From positions 2,394,692 to 2,458,691 of the forward strand of contig NZ_CP045997.1 in NCBI RefSeq assembly GCF_010233585.1: 64,000 nucleotides of DNA, given 5' to 3'. Of this stretch, positions 42,752 through 51,889 are shown piece after piece. The stretch's first letter is position 1. Every line of letters starts with the position of its first letter. The notes beneath the pieces were generated by a model. It worked only from the letters and a program-made list of their open reading frames with translations. It had not been told where the DNA came from and did not search any database. Position numbers and translations under genes: made by a program. The DNA is from Spirosoma endbachense. Its GTDB lineage: Bacteria; Bacteroidota; Bacteroidia; Cytophagales; Spirosomataceae.

Positions 42752-42819
42752 CATCGCACACTATTAGTAAATTTATTCGCCAATTACCCAATCATACAAC
42801 ATAAAATTTTGAAATACCC

Positions 42820-44529
42820 ATGAAAAACTGTACAAATCTGTTATTTGTGCTGTTATTGCTCCCCGTATTCGTTTTCGGGCAGGCAAAAAAAGCGCCTAAA
42901 TCCAACGACCGGATCGATAAACTGAAACAGGAGGCTGTTGCCGCTGTTGAGGCTAATGCTGTTATGGCGCAACAGATCAACGATATGTTGTTCAGCTTTT
43001 CAGAACTGGGCTTTCAGGAAGAAGAATCGTTCAACTACCTGACTACGCTGCTCGAAAAAGAAGGGTTTACGATCAAGAAAGGCATTTCAGGAATTCCAAC
43101 GGCCTGGATTGCTACCTGGGGATCAGGAAAGCCGCTTATCGCTGTTGGCTCCGACATTGACTGCATTCCGAAAGCCAGCCAGAAACCCGGTGTTGCTTAC
43201 AAAGATCCAATTGTTGATGGGGCTCCCGGTCACGGCGAAGGGCACAACTCAGGTCAGGCGCTCAACATCGTAGCCGTATTGGCCGTCAAGAAATTGATGG
43301 AACGGGAGAAAATTCCGGGTACACTGATGCTCTGGCCGGGCGTAGCCGAAGAACTCGTCGGTACGAAAGCATTTTATGTACGCGATGGCTATTTCAAGGA
43401 TGTTGATGCCTGTATTTTCACCCACGTTGGCAACAACCTTGGCGTTTCGTGGGGTGATAATGGAAACAACGGTCTTGTTTCGGTAAAATTCAATTTTGAA
43501 GGACAGGCTGCCCACGCAGCAGGCGCTCCCTGGCGCGGTCGCAGTGCCCTGGATGCCGTAGAATTGATGAACATTGGCTGGAATTTCCGGCGCGAACACC
43601 TCGAGTTGACCCAACGCTCACACTATGTCATTTCGGACGGGGGTGATCAACCCAACGTCGTACCATCAAAAGCAGCTGTTTGGTATTATTTCCGCGAACG
43701 GACTTACCCGAAAATCAAGAAGCTTTATGAAACGGGCGTAAAAATGGCAGAAGGTGCCGCAATGATGACCGATACCAAATTCACTTACGAAATTTTGGGA
43801 TCGGCCTGGCCAGTACACACAAACCGTGTTATTGCAGCCGCGGCATACGATAACATCAAAAAAGTTGGTTTGCCAACCTGGTCGCAGGAAGATCAGCTCC
43901 TTGCCAGAGCTTCACAAATTGAATTGCAGGCACCCAAGACCGAGGGGCTGGCGGTAAAGCTGGATTCAATGGGAATGCCAACCTCGTCGGCTCCGGTAGT
44001 CATGATGGGCGGTCAGGCCATGACCCCAATGGGCGGTGGATCTGACGATATTGCCGATATTTCTTGGTCGCTGCCAACGATTGTACTTCGCTATCCAAGC
44101 AATATTCCGGGCCTGCCCGGCCACCACTGGGCCAATGCCATTTCGATGGCCACACCTATTGCTCACAAAGGCGTCGTATACGGTGCTAAAGCCGAGGCCA
44201 TGACCCTGCTGGATTTGCTCCTGAAGCCCGAAATCATCAAAGATGCCTGGGCTTATTACAAAGATGAGCAGACGAAAGACATTAAATACGAACCCCTGAT
44301 TTCGAACAAAGAGCAACCGGCTATCTATCTGAATAAGAAGATCATGACCGAGTTCAAGCCAAAGCTCGAGAAGTTTTACTACGACCCAAGCAAGTACAAA
44401 AGCTATCTGGAGCAATTGGGCATCACGTATCCAACCGTACGTGACGATCAGCGCGAAGCCGTTAAGAAAGTAATGGAGAAAGAGAAATCGACGGCGGCAA
44501 AAGTATCTTCCTCGTCGTCACGCGAATAA
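42820..44529 (+). CDS. Exported M20-family amidohydrolase (AbgB-like)
   Basis: The 569-residue protein has a signal peptide (LLFVLLLLPVFVFGQ). It matches M20-family amidohydrolases of the p-aminobenzoyl-glutamate hydrolase group. LIAVGSDIDCIPKASQ and GHGEGHNSG contain the metal ligands, LWPGVAEELVGTKAF carries the catalytic Glu, and AAHAAGAPWRGRSALDAVELM and the C-terminal LPGHHWANAIS carry the dimerisation and metal His residues. The mature enzyme is longer than typical M20 peptidases by about 100 C-terminal residues, which include a Lys-rich, possibly helical tail. It probably cleaves an N-acyl amino acid or folate-like amide in the periplasm. Confidence 0.88.
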   Translation: MKNCTNLLFVLLLLPVFVFGQAKKAPKSNDRIDKLKQEAVAAVEANAVMAQQINDMLFSFSELGFQEEESFNYLTTLLEKEGFTIKKGISGIPTAWIATWGSGKPLIAVGSDIDCIPKASQKPGVAYKDPIVDGAPGHGEGHNSGQALNIVAVLAVKKLMEREKIPGTLMLWPGVAEELVGTKAFYVRDGYFKDVDACIFTHVGNNLGVSWGDNGNNGLVSVKFNFEGQAAHAAGAPWRGRSALDAVELMNIGWNFRREHLELTQRSHYVISDGGDQPNVVPSKAAVWYYFRERTYPKIKKLYETGVKMAEGAAMMTDTKFTYEILGSAWPVHTNRVIAAAAYDNIKKVGLPTWSQEDQLLARASQIELQAPKTEGLAVKLDSMGMPTSSAPVVMMGGQAMTPMGGGSDDIADISWSLPTIVLRYPSNIPGLPGHHWANAISMATPIAHKGVVYGAKAEAMTLLDLLLKPEIIKDAWAYYKDEQTKDIKYEPLISNKEQPAIYLNKKIMTEFKPKLEKFYYDPSKYKSYLEQLGITYPTVRDDQREAVKKVMEKEKSTAAKVSSSSSRE

Positions 44530-44545
44530 ACCTGACTCGATCTGG

Positions 44546-44588
44546 AATGAAACATCCCGAAAGCGTTGAGCTTCCGGGATGTTTCATT
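44546..44588. terminator. Hairpin terminator with ATCCCGAAAG arm
   Basis: Arms 44546-44559 and 44575-44588 pair over 14 bp and close a further AAAGC/GCTT region. It ends the M20 gene and resembles the CTTCCCGAAAG hairpins at 7121 and 40605. Confidence 0.75.
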
Positions 44589-44615
44589 TTTCAGGGGCTA
44601 TAAAACGCTAAAAGC

Positions 44616-44651
44616 AACTGGTCGCTGATGATTAACCACCAGCGACCAGTT
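44616..44651. terminator. Second hairpin in the same convergent gap
   Basis: AACTGGTCGCTG (44616-44627) pairs with its reverse complement at 44640-44651, with a 12-base loop. It lies just before the stop of the minus-strand phosphatase-like gene. Confidence 0.65.
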
Positions 44652-44665
44652 AATAACCTTCAGAA

Positions 44666-45508
44666 CTACTTAAGCACAACCTTGGCGACTACCGGCTGAT
44701 GGTCTGATGGATAACGTTGTTCTTTGGCATCCGTCAATACGCCATACTTCAACATCGTAAACTGCTTGCTGACAAAAATATAGTCGATTCGCTTATCCAT
44801 CGGCGCATCGAACTTAAAGCTATTGAAGGTGCCTTCCGGACCATAGGGCGGCTGAGCCGTAACGTTATGGGCATCGCTCAGTAACGTTTGAAGTGTTTGA
44901 ACCTGTTCGGTTTCGGGCGTTGAATTCAAATCACCGACCAGAATAACCGGTTCATTTTTAGCGATCTCCTTAATTTTAGCGACCATAAGTTTACCCGATT
45001 GCCGACGTGCTTCAACGCCCTGATGATCGAAATGAACGCTGAAGAAGAAAAACGACTTCTTCGTTTTCAGGTCGCTGAATTTGGCCCATGAACAGATTCG
45101 ATTGCAACAGGTAGCGTCCCAGCCTTTGCCCGGTTTATCGGGGGTTTCGCTCAACCAGAAATTACCCGACTGACCAATTTTAAACCGGTCTTTCCGGTAA
45201 AAAATAGCTGAGTGTTCGCCCGCTTCTTTACCATCATCGCGACCTGCCCCAAAAAAAGCATAATCGTTAAGTTCGGCGATACCATTCAATTGGTCGCGCA
45301 ATCCTTCCTGCGTCCCGAAAATGTCAAATTCATGGAATTGAATTAAGGCTTTTACGTTTTCCTTCCGGTTCGGCCATGCGTTTACACCGTCGCCTTTGTT
45401 ATTGTATCGCAGGTTATACGTAGCAACGTTAATGAAATCAGACTGCTGGGCAAACGATCCTTGTGTAGTCAAAATACCACCCAATAAGAGAAAAAAGAGT
45501 ACGCGCAT
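44666..45508 (-). CDS. Exported endonuclease/exonuclease/phosphatase-fold protein
   Basis: The 280-residue product starts with a signal peptide (MRVLFFLLLGGILTTQGSFA). The EEP fold is clear: VATYNLRYN, TQEGLRDQL (catalytic-site Glu), HFDHQGVEARRQSG (His-Asp), VGDLNSTPETEQV (Asp-x-Asn) and YPSDHQPVVAKV (Asp-His pair). The family includes DNases, inositol and sphingolipid phosphatases, and nocturnin-like phosphatases. Export and position directly after SusD suggest a phosphorylated substrate taken up by this locus. It is common for this class to be annotated as endonuclease, but I have no evidence for DNA as the substrate. Confidence 0.87.
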   Translation of the reverse strand: MRVLFFLLLGGILTTQGSFAQQSDFINVATYNLRYNNKGDGVNAWPNRKENVKALIQFHEFDIFGTQEGLRDQLNGIAELNDYAFFGAGRDDGKEAGEHSAIFYRKDRFKIGQSGNFWLSETPDKPGKGWDATCCNRICSWAKFSDLKTKKSFFFFSVHFDHQGVEARRQSGKLMVAKIKEIAKNEPVILVGDLNSTPETEQVQTLQTLLSDAHNVTAQPPYGPEGTFNSFKFDAPMDKRIDYIFVSKQFTMLKYGVLTDAKEQRYPSDHQPVVAKVVLK

Positions 45509-45575
45509 TTTATATTGGTTTTATAGGCTTGTTATGTGAAGAGAGAACCGGTTTATTTCTACCTGAGCAATGATT

Positions 45576-45608
45576 TTGAGCCAAACGGCGAAATACCGTT
45601 TGGCTCAA
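45576..45608 (-). terminator. Terminator after susD-like gene
   Basis: TTGAGCCAAACGG (45576-45588) pairs exactly with 45596-45608 over 13 bp, loop of 7, just past the SusD stop codon. It partly insulates the downstream phosphatase-like gene. Confidence 0.7.
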
Positions 45609-45612
45609 CTGG

Positions 45613-47409
45613 TTACCAACCCGGATTCTGTCCAATTTTAGGATTCAATAACCGGTCGTTTTCCGGAATTGGGTAGAGGTAGTATTTCTCATCCCATTTT
45701 CTTGGAATATTGCTCAGCCAGGTCAATTCGCCAGACGTATCGTTTTTTAACCGCTGTGGATTCGCTACGCCGTTCACGGTTTCAGCGACGTTAACGTAGG
45801 TAACACCTGGCAGTTGGGTGGCTGGTTTTGTTTTGTAGAAAACCACATCGTTTTTACCATCTTCGTTCAGGTCGAGAGGCTTATCGAGAGCCGGTACGTA
45901 AAATCCATTCCATACCTGATCCATTAGCGGGCCGCGATTCCAGCGGACAATATCGTAAAAACGGAACCCCTCCAGCGCTAACTCAATGCCCCGCTCCCGC
46001 CGAACCTCCAGCAGCACAGGATCAGCGATATCCGGGAAATAGTTGGCTTTCAAATAGGGATCAACCACCGCAGGTTTGGTCGTTAAGCCACTCGTTATGC
46101 CAGCCCGTTTTCGTAGTGCACCAACCGTTTTTGCCCAATCATCATTCGTGAGGGTACCGAGTTCCGTTTTCGCTTCCGCGTAGTTCAGCAGAATTTCAGC
46201 GTACCGCATGATGGAAATAGAATTATCGTTACGCGTGCCGCCATCATAATACGTATCATCCAGCGACCACTTGATGGGCATATAGCCTGTATACGTGTAG
46301 GAGAAAACGGGAGGCCCCGGCTCAACGGCTCCTCCATTGATCCGGGTATAGTTGCCCATACGAATGGTCTGTTGCAACCGTTTATCGCGATTCTTCACTT
46401 CATCCATAAACGTCATGGTCTGATAACCCGGTTTATCTGTAAAAGGGGTTCCATCAATGTTCAGGTAGGTATTAACGAATGTTCGGATCAGGCTCACGCG
46501 AGAACCATAGGTCGCACTCGTCCACCACCAGTTGGCATCGTTATAAACGCTCAACGTAGCATCAACCACTGCCGACAGCATGATCTCGTTCGCAATTGGT
46601 GTTTTGTTGATAAACAGTTGCCGATATGATTTATCCGTTCCACCCGCTTCATTCAGACTAAAACCGCCTTCTTTAATGACCTTGTCGGCCGCATTGACCG
46701 CTTCATTCAGCCATTTATCGGCCGTGCTGCCCAGGTTATAGCTGGTGCGATATTTCCGGAATGTTCCTTCGAACAGACACACCCTCGATTTGAAGCCGTA
46801 CGCAACCGATTTCGTGATCAGGCTACGCGAGTTATCGCTCGTGGTCCGGATGTTCTGCGTGGCAAAATCCAGATCGGCCAAAACCGAATCCATGACCATC
46901 GCGCGCGAATTGCGGCCGTTATACAACGTTGGGTCGCTGATATCCTGGGGTTTGTTAATCCAGGGAACATCACCAAAACGCTTCACCTTATCGAAATAAA
47001 ACAAGGCTCTAAAGAACCGGGCTAATCCGATGTAATGCCGCTGTACGTCCGGCGCAATGGCGGGGTTTGGCACATTGGCAATGAAATAATTGATGTTCCG
47101 TAAAGCACGCCAATCCCAGCCGGAGCTTTGTCGGGGTCCATAAGCGCCTTCGCGCAGAAAATCGGGCACCTGTGTACGAGCTGAATAATCAGCCATTTCA
47201 TCGGCCCGAATGATGCTGTTGGCCGTTGGAAGAATACTAAAGTCAGGGCCAGTCAACGGCGTATAAAATGAATTGGCGTATAATTCCAGCCCTTTTTCGC
47301 TACCAAATACGGCAGCCTTTGAGGCCGTCGACTCCGGAACTTGCTCCAGTTCGCTACATCCTGCCAGGAAAAACCCGGCCAGAAAAAGTAAACTATAATA
47401 TGATTTCAT
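45613..47409 (-). CDS. SusD/RagB-family outer-membrane nutrient-binding lipoprotein
   Basis: The 598-residue protein is a lipoprotein: hydrophobic LLFLAGFFLAGC with the lipid-accepting Cys near residue 18. The SusD fold is recognised from an N-terminal TPR-like region (RNINYFIANV, YIGLARFFRALFYFDKVKRFGDVP), IMRYAEILLNYAEAK near residue 400, and the C-terminal RRERGIELALEGFRFYDIVRW. SusD lipoproteins sit on SusC and hand over glycans or other large solutes. The 58-base gap to the upstream SusC gene and shared direction show a normal SusCD pair. There are no sugar-specific domains that would tell the ligand. Confidence 0.93.
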   Translation of the reverse strand: MKSYYSLLFLAGFFLAGCSELEQVPESTASKAAVFGSEKGLELYANSFYTPLTGPDFSILPTANSIIRADEMADYSARTQVPDFLREGAYGPRQSSGWDWRALRNINYFIANVPNPAIAPDVQRHYIGLARFFRALFYFDKVKRFGDVPWINKPQDISDPTLYNGRNSRAMVMDSVLADLDFATQNIRTTSDNSRSLITKSVAYGFKSRVCLFEGTFRKYRTSYNLGSTADKWLNEAVNAADKVIKEGGFSLNEAGGTDKSYRQLFINKTPIANEIMLSAVVDATLSVYNDANWWWTSATYGSRVSLIRTFVNTYLNIDGTPFTDKPGYQTMTFMDEVKNRDKRLQQTIRMGNYTRINGGAVEPGPPVFSYTYTGYMPIKWSLDDTYYDGGTRNDNSISIMRYAEILLNYAEAKTELGTLTNDDWAKTVGALRKRAGITSGLTTKPAVVDPYLKANYFPDIADPVLLEVRRERGIELALEGFRFYDIVRWNRGPLMDQVWNGFYVPALDKPLDLNEDGKNDVVFYKTKPATQLPGVTYVNVAETVNGVANPQRLKNDTSGELTWLSNIPRKWDEKYYLYPIPENDRLLNPKIGQNPGW

Positions 47410-47467
47410 TTTTTGAAGATGTCAAAGTTTATCGAAACGATACAACTGCGCAGTTTTGCCTGAAGGA

Positions 47468-50400
47468 TCAGAATGTAGCCGACAATCCCAGTGTGAAGCT
47501 TTTCAGAATCGGGTAGTTATTGCCGTTGCCGCTGCTATTGCTATTCGGATCACTGTTTGATGGCGGGTTCAGCACAGCATCGGATCGGCCAATATTCTCG
47601 ATATCCAGGTCCTTTGTAATCTTGTAGAGCGGAGACCAGGTCAGGAGATTTTCGCCCGAAACAAAGATCCGGGCGCTATTCATACCCACTTTCCGGATCA
47701 GCAAACGGGGCAGGTTGTAGCCAATCTGAATGTTCTTCATCCGCAGGTATGCAGCATTCTGAAGGTATTTCGTTTGCTGCTGATACAATTCACCAGCGCT
47801 GTTCTGAGCTACATAGCCACGATAACGGGGCAGATAGGCATTCGGGTTATCTGCCGACCAGATGTTGCCCAGTTGCCACTCCGGCAGTTTGTTGTAAGGA
47901 CGGTTATACTGCCCCCAGAAAATACCCGCTTCAGAGCCCGGCCACCAATCCTGCTTGCCTACACCCTGAAAGAAAGCCGAGATGAAAAAGTTATTCCAGT
48001 CGGCACCCAGCATAACGCCATACGTATAGCGCGGAGTCGAATTACCGATAATCCGCCGGTCGCCGGGGCTGTCTACTGTATTGTCGCCATTGTTAATGAC
48101 GCCATCGCCATTTAGATCACGGAATTTAATATCGCCCGGTAACCACTGCCCCGTGTTTGAGGCTTTAAACAGCGTTTGTTTAGGTGAATTTTTAACATCT
48201 TCTTCGGATGTGTAAAAACCTGCCGTTTCGTATCCCCAGATCTCGCCCACTTTCTGGCCAGCGTAATAATCCGTCAATCGCCTGTTTGGATTATTGAACT
48301 GGTCGATGGTAGCCTGATAATCAGACATGGTTAGTCGAACTTCATAGTTAAACGGCTTACTGGCAACCGAGAGTTTATCACGCCAGGTCAGCACGGCTTC
48401 CCACCCTTTGGTGGTCAGGTCAGCATAGTTACCCTTCGGCACGTCGGTTCCAAATACAGCAGGCAGCGTCATACCCACGGTGAACATGCCGGTCGTTTTC
48501 CGAATGTAGGCATCTCCCGTGAAGGTCAGTCGGTTATTCAGCATCCCGAGGTCGATCCCTAAATCAGAGGTCGTCGATGTTTCCCAGGTAAGTCCGTTTG
48601 GAATTACGCTAGGCTGCTTTGTATACTGCGGCTTAACGCCATTCAGCACGGCGCTCGATTGAGCAATCGAAAATTGTTCCTGGAAAGCATAGGAGCCAAT
48701 ACTCCCATTCCCTAGAGAACCATAGGAAGCTCTAATTTTGAGGTCGGTAAAAATCTTCGGCGAAACTTTCCAGAACGGCTCATTCGATACGCGCCAACCG
48801 GCCGAAACCGATGGGAAGAACGCATATCGTTCGCTGGATGGGAATTTGGATGAACCATCGTACCGGCCATTCAACTCAAGCAGATAACGATCCTTGAATC
48901 CGTAGTTTAATCGATAGAAGCCGCCCAGAATAGCCCATGTTTCCATACCGCCACCCGTCGTGATCGACTGGCCCAGCGCCAGGTTGATGTCCTGAGCGTT
49001 CTCGTAAATAAGCCCATTTCGTACAACTTCCAGCCGTCGGTAATTGGAGTTCTCGTAGTTATAACCGGCCAGTACCTTTACGTAATGGTTCGGACTGAAT
49101 CGGGGTTCATATTCAGCATAGAGGTTGGTGGCCGTATAGAGCGTTTGCCGGTAAAGGTTCTGGAGGTCGTTGTAATTCGTGCCAACATATTCGATAACGC
49201 CCGGTTTGCGGCTATAGGGAACCGGCACACGTGTCCGGTATTCGTTGTTGTCGGTCGTCTGGAACGTAAAATTCCCTTTCACCCGAAATTTGTCATCGAA
49301 GAACTGAGTAGCAAAATCAGCCGTGTTCCGAAACACACGACGGTCCATGTTGATCCCATTTTTGCCATACCAGAAATCGCCAACGGTGTAAGCCGCTGAA
49401 TACGTAAGCGTTCCATCGGGGTTAAACATCGGGGCAACCATATGACCTTCATCGGCAATGTTACGCCAGATACCACCGCCTTCACCGACGTTCAGCGGGT
49501 TATGGTACTTCATGGACGAGAAATCGGCATTATTCGAAATCTTGAGCCACGGATAGAGCTGGATCGACCCTTTGGCCCGCAGGCTCAGAATCTTGTAATC
49601 GTCGGAATTGTAGCGAAACAGGCCATCCTGCGAGTAATAGCGACCCGTTACATAAAAGTCGGCTTTCCCGCTACTTCCCGAAAACGACAGATTGTGTTCA
49701 GTAGCGCTGGTCGTATTTTTATACAGTTCGCCATACCAATCCGTATTCTCGTAATAAACGTACTCGCCAGAAGTCGGATCGACAACGGTTTTTGGCAAGC
49801 CTGAATCGTTATTCCGGCGTTCAAGTTCTGTCAGATAGGCGGGCGAGAACCGAACCGTTTTGTTGATGTTCTGGGGTGTCTGCGAATAATCGTTCCAGGC
49901 CGTCCAGCCTTCGTTGAACATCTTGGCAAACTGATAGCCATTCGTTACAAACTTCGGAACGGTGGTTGGGCTTTTGATGGAGTGATTAACCGAATACGTT
50001 ATGCTGGTCCGGTCTTTTGTCGGATTCTTTGTGGTGATCAGCACCACACCAAATGCTCCCCTGGCCCCGTAAATAGCTGCCGAAGCCGCATCTTTCAGGA
50101 CCGAAACCGTTGCGACATCATTAGGATTAAGTCGGCTGGGATCGCCTTCTACGCCATCGATCAATACGAGCGCATTCCCACCTTGCCCTATGGACGTAGT
50201 TCCTCTAATGTTATAGGAAGGCGACTGAGTTGGCTTACCATCACCCATCGTTAAGTTCAGGTTCGGAATTGTACCCTGCAAACCCTGGGAGAGGTTAGGA
50301 AGCGATCGGTTTTCGAGTACCTCGCTAGTCACCTGATCAACAGCGCCGGTCAGATTAATTTTCTTCTGCGTACCATAACCAACCACGACAACCTCTTCCA

Positions 50401-50815
50401 GTGATTTGGTATCGGTTTTCAGGGTAACGCTTAAGACCGTTTGATTCCCAACCACAACTTCCTGCGGCAGATAACCGACAAAGGAAAAAACCAATGTAGC
50501 CGCCCCGTCGGGAACGGTGATACGGTATTGCCCTTTCGTGTCGCTGTTGGTTCCGCGTTGCTGGCCTTTTACGACAATGCTCACTCCTGGCAGGGGATCG
50601 CCTTTCTCGTCGGAAACTGTGCCCGTCACTACCTGATCAGCAAGGGTAGTTGGTAAATGCCGCATTACGGACAGTTTGCCCGTCAGCATAATGTCATTTG
50701 CATACGCGTTGCTGGCGACAGATAATCCCCAGAAAAGTAGTGATGCTGCAAACTGCACACGAGGTATTCTACTGGTCTGTAGCACAACCCGTCTTAGAGG
50801 TACATCTCTCTTCAT
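47468..50815 (-). CDS. SusC/RagA-family TonB-dependent transporter
   Basis: The 1115-residue protein is a TonB-dependent outer-membrane transporter of the SusC type. After an N-terminal signal segment it has a carboxypeptidase-regulatory-like domain (VTGTVSDEKGDPLPGVSIVV), the TonB-box-adjacent EEVVVVGYGTQKK, and the plug with GNALVLIDGVEGD and SVLKDAASAAIYGARGAFGV. The large beta-barrel ends in the usual aromatic residue, SATF. It pairs with the SusD lipoprotein downstream and probably forms one complex. Substrate cannot be predicted, and no glycosidase lies nearby. No anti-sigma or hybrid two-component sensor is seen, so regulation must be external. Confidence 0.94.
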   Translation of the reverse strand: MKRDVPLRRVVLQTSRIPRVQFAASLLFWGLSVASNAYANDIMLTGKLSVMRHLPTTLADQVVTGTVSDEKGDPLPGVSIVVKGQQRGTNSDTKGQYRITVPDGAATLVFSFVGYLPQEVVVGNQTVLSVTLKTDTKSLEEVVVVGYGTQKKINLTGAVDQVTSEVLENRSLPNLSQGLQGTIPNLNLTMGDGKPTQSPSYNIRGTTSIGQGGNALVLIDGVEGDPSRLNPNDVATVSVLKDAASAAIYGARGAFGVVLITTKNPTKDRTSITYSVNHSIKSPTTVPKFVTNGYQFAKMFNEGWTAWNDYSQTPQNINKTVRFSPAYLTELERRNNDSGLPKTVVDPTSGEYVYYENTDWYGELYKNTTSATEHNLSFSGSSGKADFYVTGRYYSQDGLFRYNSDDYKILSLRAKGSIQLYPWLKISNNADFSSMKYHNPLNVGEGGGIWRNIADEGHMVAPMFNPDGTLTYSAAYTVGDFWYGKNGINMDRRVFRNTADFATQFFDDKFRVKGNFTFQTTDNNEYRTRVPVPYSRKPGVIEYVGTNYNDLQNLYRQTLYTATNLYAEYEPRFSPNHYVKVLAGYNYENSNYRRLEVVRNGLIYENAQDINLALGQSITTGGGMETWAILGGFYRLNYGFKDRYLLELNGRYDGSSKFPSSERYAFFPSVSAGWRVSNEPFWKVSPKIFTDLKIRASYGSLGNGSIGSYAFQEQFSIAQSSAVLNGVKPQYTKQPSVIPNGLTWETSTTSDLGIDLGMLNNRLTFTGDAYIRKTTGMFTVGMTLPAVFGTDVPKGNYADLTTKGWEAVLTWRDKLSVASKPFNYEVRLTMSDYQATIDQFNNPNRRLTDYYAGQKVGEIWGYETAGFYTSEEDVKNSPKQTLFKASNTGQWLPGDIKFRDLNGDGVINNGDNTVDSPGDRRIIGNSTPRYTYGVMLGADWNNFFISAFFQGVGKQDWWPGSEAGIFWGQYNRPYNKLPEWQLGNIWSADNPNAYLPRYRGYVAQNSAGELYQQQTKYLQNAAYLRMKNIQIGYNLPRLLIRKVGMNSARIFVSGENLLTWSPLYKITKDLDIENIGRSDAVLNPPSNSDPNSNSSGNGNNYPILKSFTLGLSATF

Positions 50816-51156
50816 AATTGTGAGTTGTTAGAAAATGAAAGAAGTATTAATTGTCCTGAGAAGCCCGAACGGTATAAGCCTCGACCTGTCAGAGACAGCC
50901 ATTATAATCTCTTTAGTGGCGCAAAATTAGGGGCACCTATGTTACTACAGAGTTAAATGTACCTACATAACATTAAAACAAACTTATTCTACTTAGTTGA
51001 TTTTCCTTATAAGGGAAATTATTTTCAGCCAATACTATCTTCGTATAGTATAATATATTGATTAAAAGCAAGGTAGATAACCAATCGAATAAACCAAAAA
51101 TGCCCCCAAGCTTATCAGGAGCTTGGGGGCATTTTTGATATGGGTATAAGGGCTTT
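50816..51156. other. Upstream region of susC, with a possible promoter
   Basis: A minus-strand TAATTTTG element (50922-50929 on the plus strand CAAAATTA) lies 107 bases before the susC ATG. Bases from 50930 to 51060 are AT-rich, and a strong terminator of the next gene lies at 51096. No RNA gene was seen. Confidence 0.5.
51096..51136. terminator. Intrinsic terminator with 16-bp stem
   Basis: Arms 51096-51111 and 51121-51136 are exact reverse complements over 16 bases, with A-run and T-run at the outer ends and a 9-base loop. It ends the small secreted-protein gene on the minus strand. Confidence 0.85.
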
Positions 51157-51513
51157 TTACTTCTTTGTCTGATGAGCGTGGCTCACCTCACGGACCATCG
51201 TCATCAACCGTTTCCAGCACCGGCTGATCGTCTTTTTGTCGTGCGTTTTCTGCTCTTTAGGGTTCGTAGTAGCGGTAGTTGTCGGCGTCGTTTCCGTTTT
51301 AGTCGGAGCCTTGCGTATCAAAACAGGTGCCTTGGTCATTTTTTCTGACTCAGCCTTATCGCGAAAAGGTGCTGTTTCGGTAGTAGCCTTCGCGCTCGCT
51401 ATCAGTCCTCCCTGCGAGGGAGCCGAACCAGCAAAAGACGTTACTAATGGGCTCGTAACTAACACTGTAATGGCTACACAGCCGGTTACTTTTCTGATTA
51501 AATTAGTTCTCAT
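51157..51513 (-). CDS. Small exported protein of unknown function
   Basis: The 118-residue product has a signal peptide (residues 1-28, ending SFAGSA). The mature part is Thr/Lys/Ala-rich, with ETTPTTTATTNPKEQK near residues 74-90 and a basic C-terminus containing SRCWKRLM and EVSHAHQ. I recognise no family, and low complexity suggests a flexible secreted protein. A TAnnTTTG-like element lies on its upstream side (51580). It is isolated between the susC leader and ffh, and its reverse-strand frame is also long, which lowers certainty. Confidence 0.5.
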   Translation of the reverse strand: MRTNLIRKVTGCVAITVLVTSPLVTSFAGSAPSQGGLIASAKATTETAPFRDKAESEKMTKAPVLIRKAPTKTETTPTTTATTNPKEQKTHDKKTISRCWKRLMTMVREVSHAHQTKK

Positions 51514-51889
51514 GAGGTTGTTTAGTAAAAGTTACTCCGGTGTCGTATCAGCAACCTATGCACGCATGACGCACTGTTACAAATATAACAACTAGATTAG
51601 TACAATCACCCCATATTTTTGGATTTAAATAGTATTAAATAAACTCGCTATGTTTTCATCCTATCAACTATAATGCCAAATATTATATTGTTCCTAAAAG
51701 GTTAGAAAGAACAGATTTTTCGGTACGCTGAATGTGAAGTACGTTTTCAACTACATTTTGTGTCAAAGGGACAGACAAACGCAGGATACTTAGCACTAAA
51801 AATGTAATTCGTTGTAGAGCCGATACGTCTCTACAGCAATCAATGCCCGAAGGAAACTGTTATCTTTGTGCTATCGTTTGTAATAGACT
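51514..51889. other. Divergent upstream region of ffh and the small exported gene
   Basis: About 375 bases, AT-rich near 51600-51700. A plus-strand TATCTTTG (51861-51868) lies 22 bases before the ffh ATG and is the likely -7 element, without a good TTG partner. A minus-strand TATATTTG (51580-51587) lies upstream of the small gene. No RNA gene was recognised. Confidence 0.5.

Larger units (their letters stand above)
42473..42819. other. Divergent promoter region between icd and the M20 gene
   Basis: About 350 bases. It holds the icd -7 element (42534), an exact 30-base palindromic element (42722), and an AT-rich stretch before the M20 ATG. No other RNA gene or protein frame was recognised. 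Confidence 0.6.

Noticed and set aside
49085..49399. Plus-strand frames inside the susC gene
   Set aside because: They are shadows of the conserved minus-strand TonB-dependent transporter and have no family features or start signals.
51514..51889. 4.5S RNA gene beside ffh
   Set aside because: No GC-rich long hairpin with the conserved 4.5S loop sequence is visible in this AT-rich gap.
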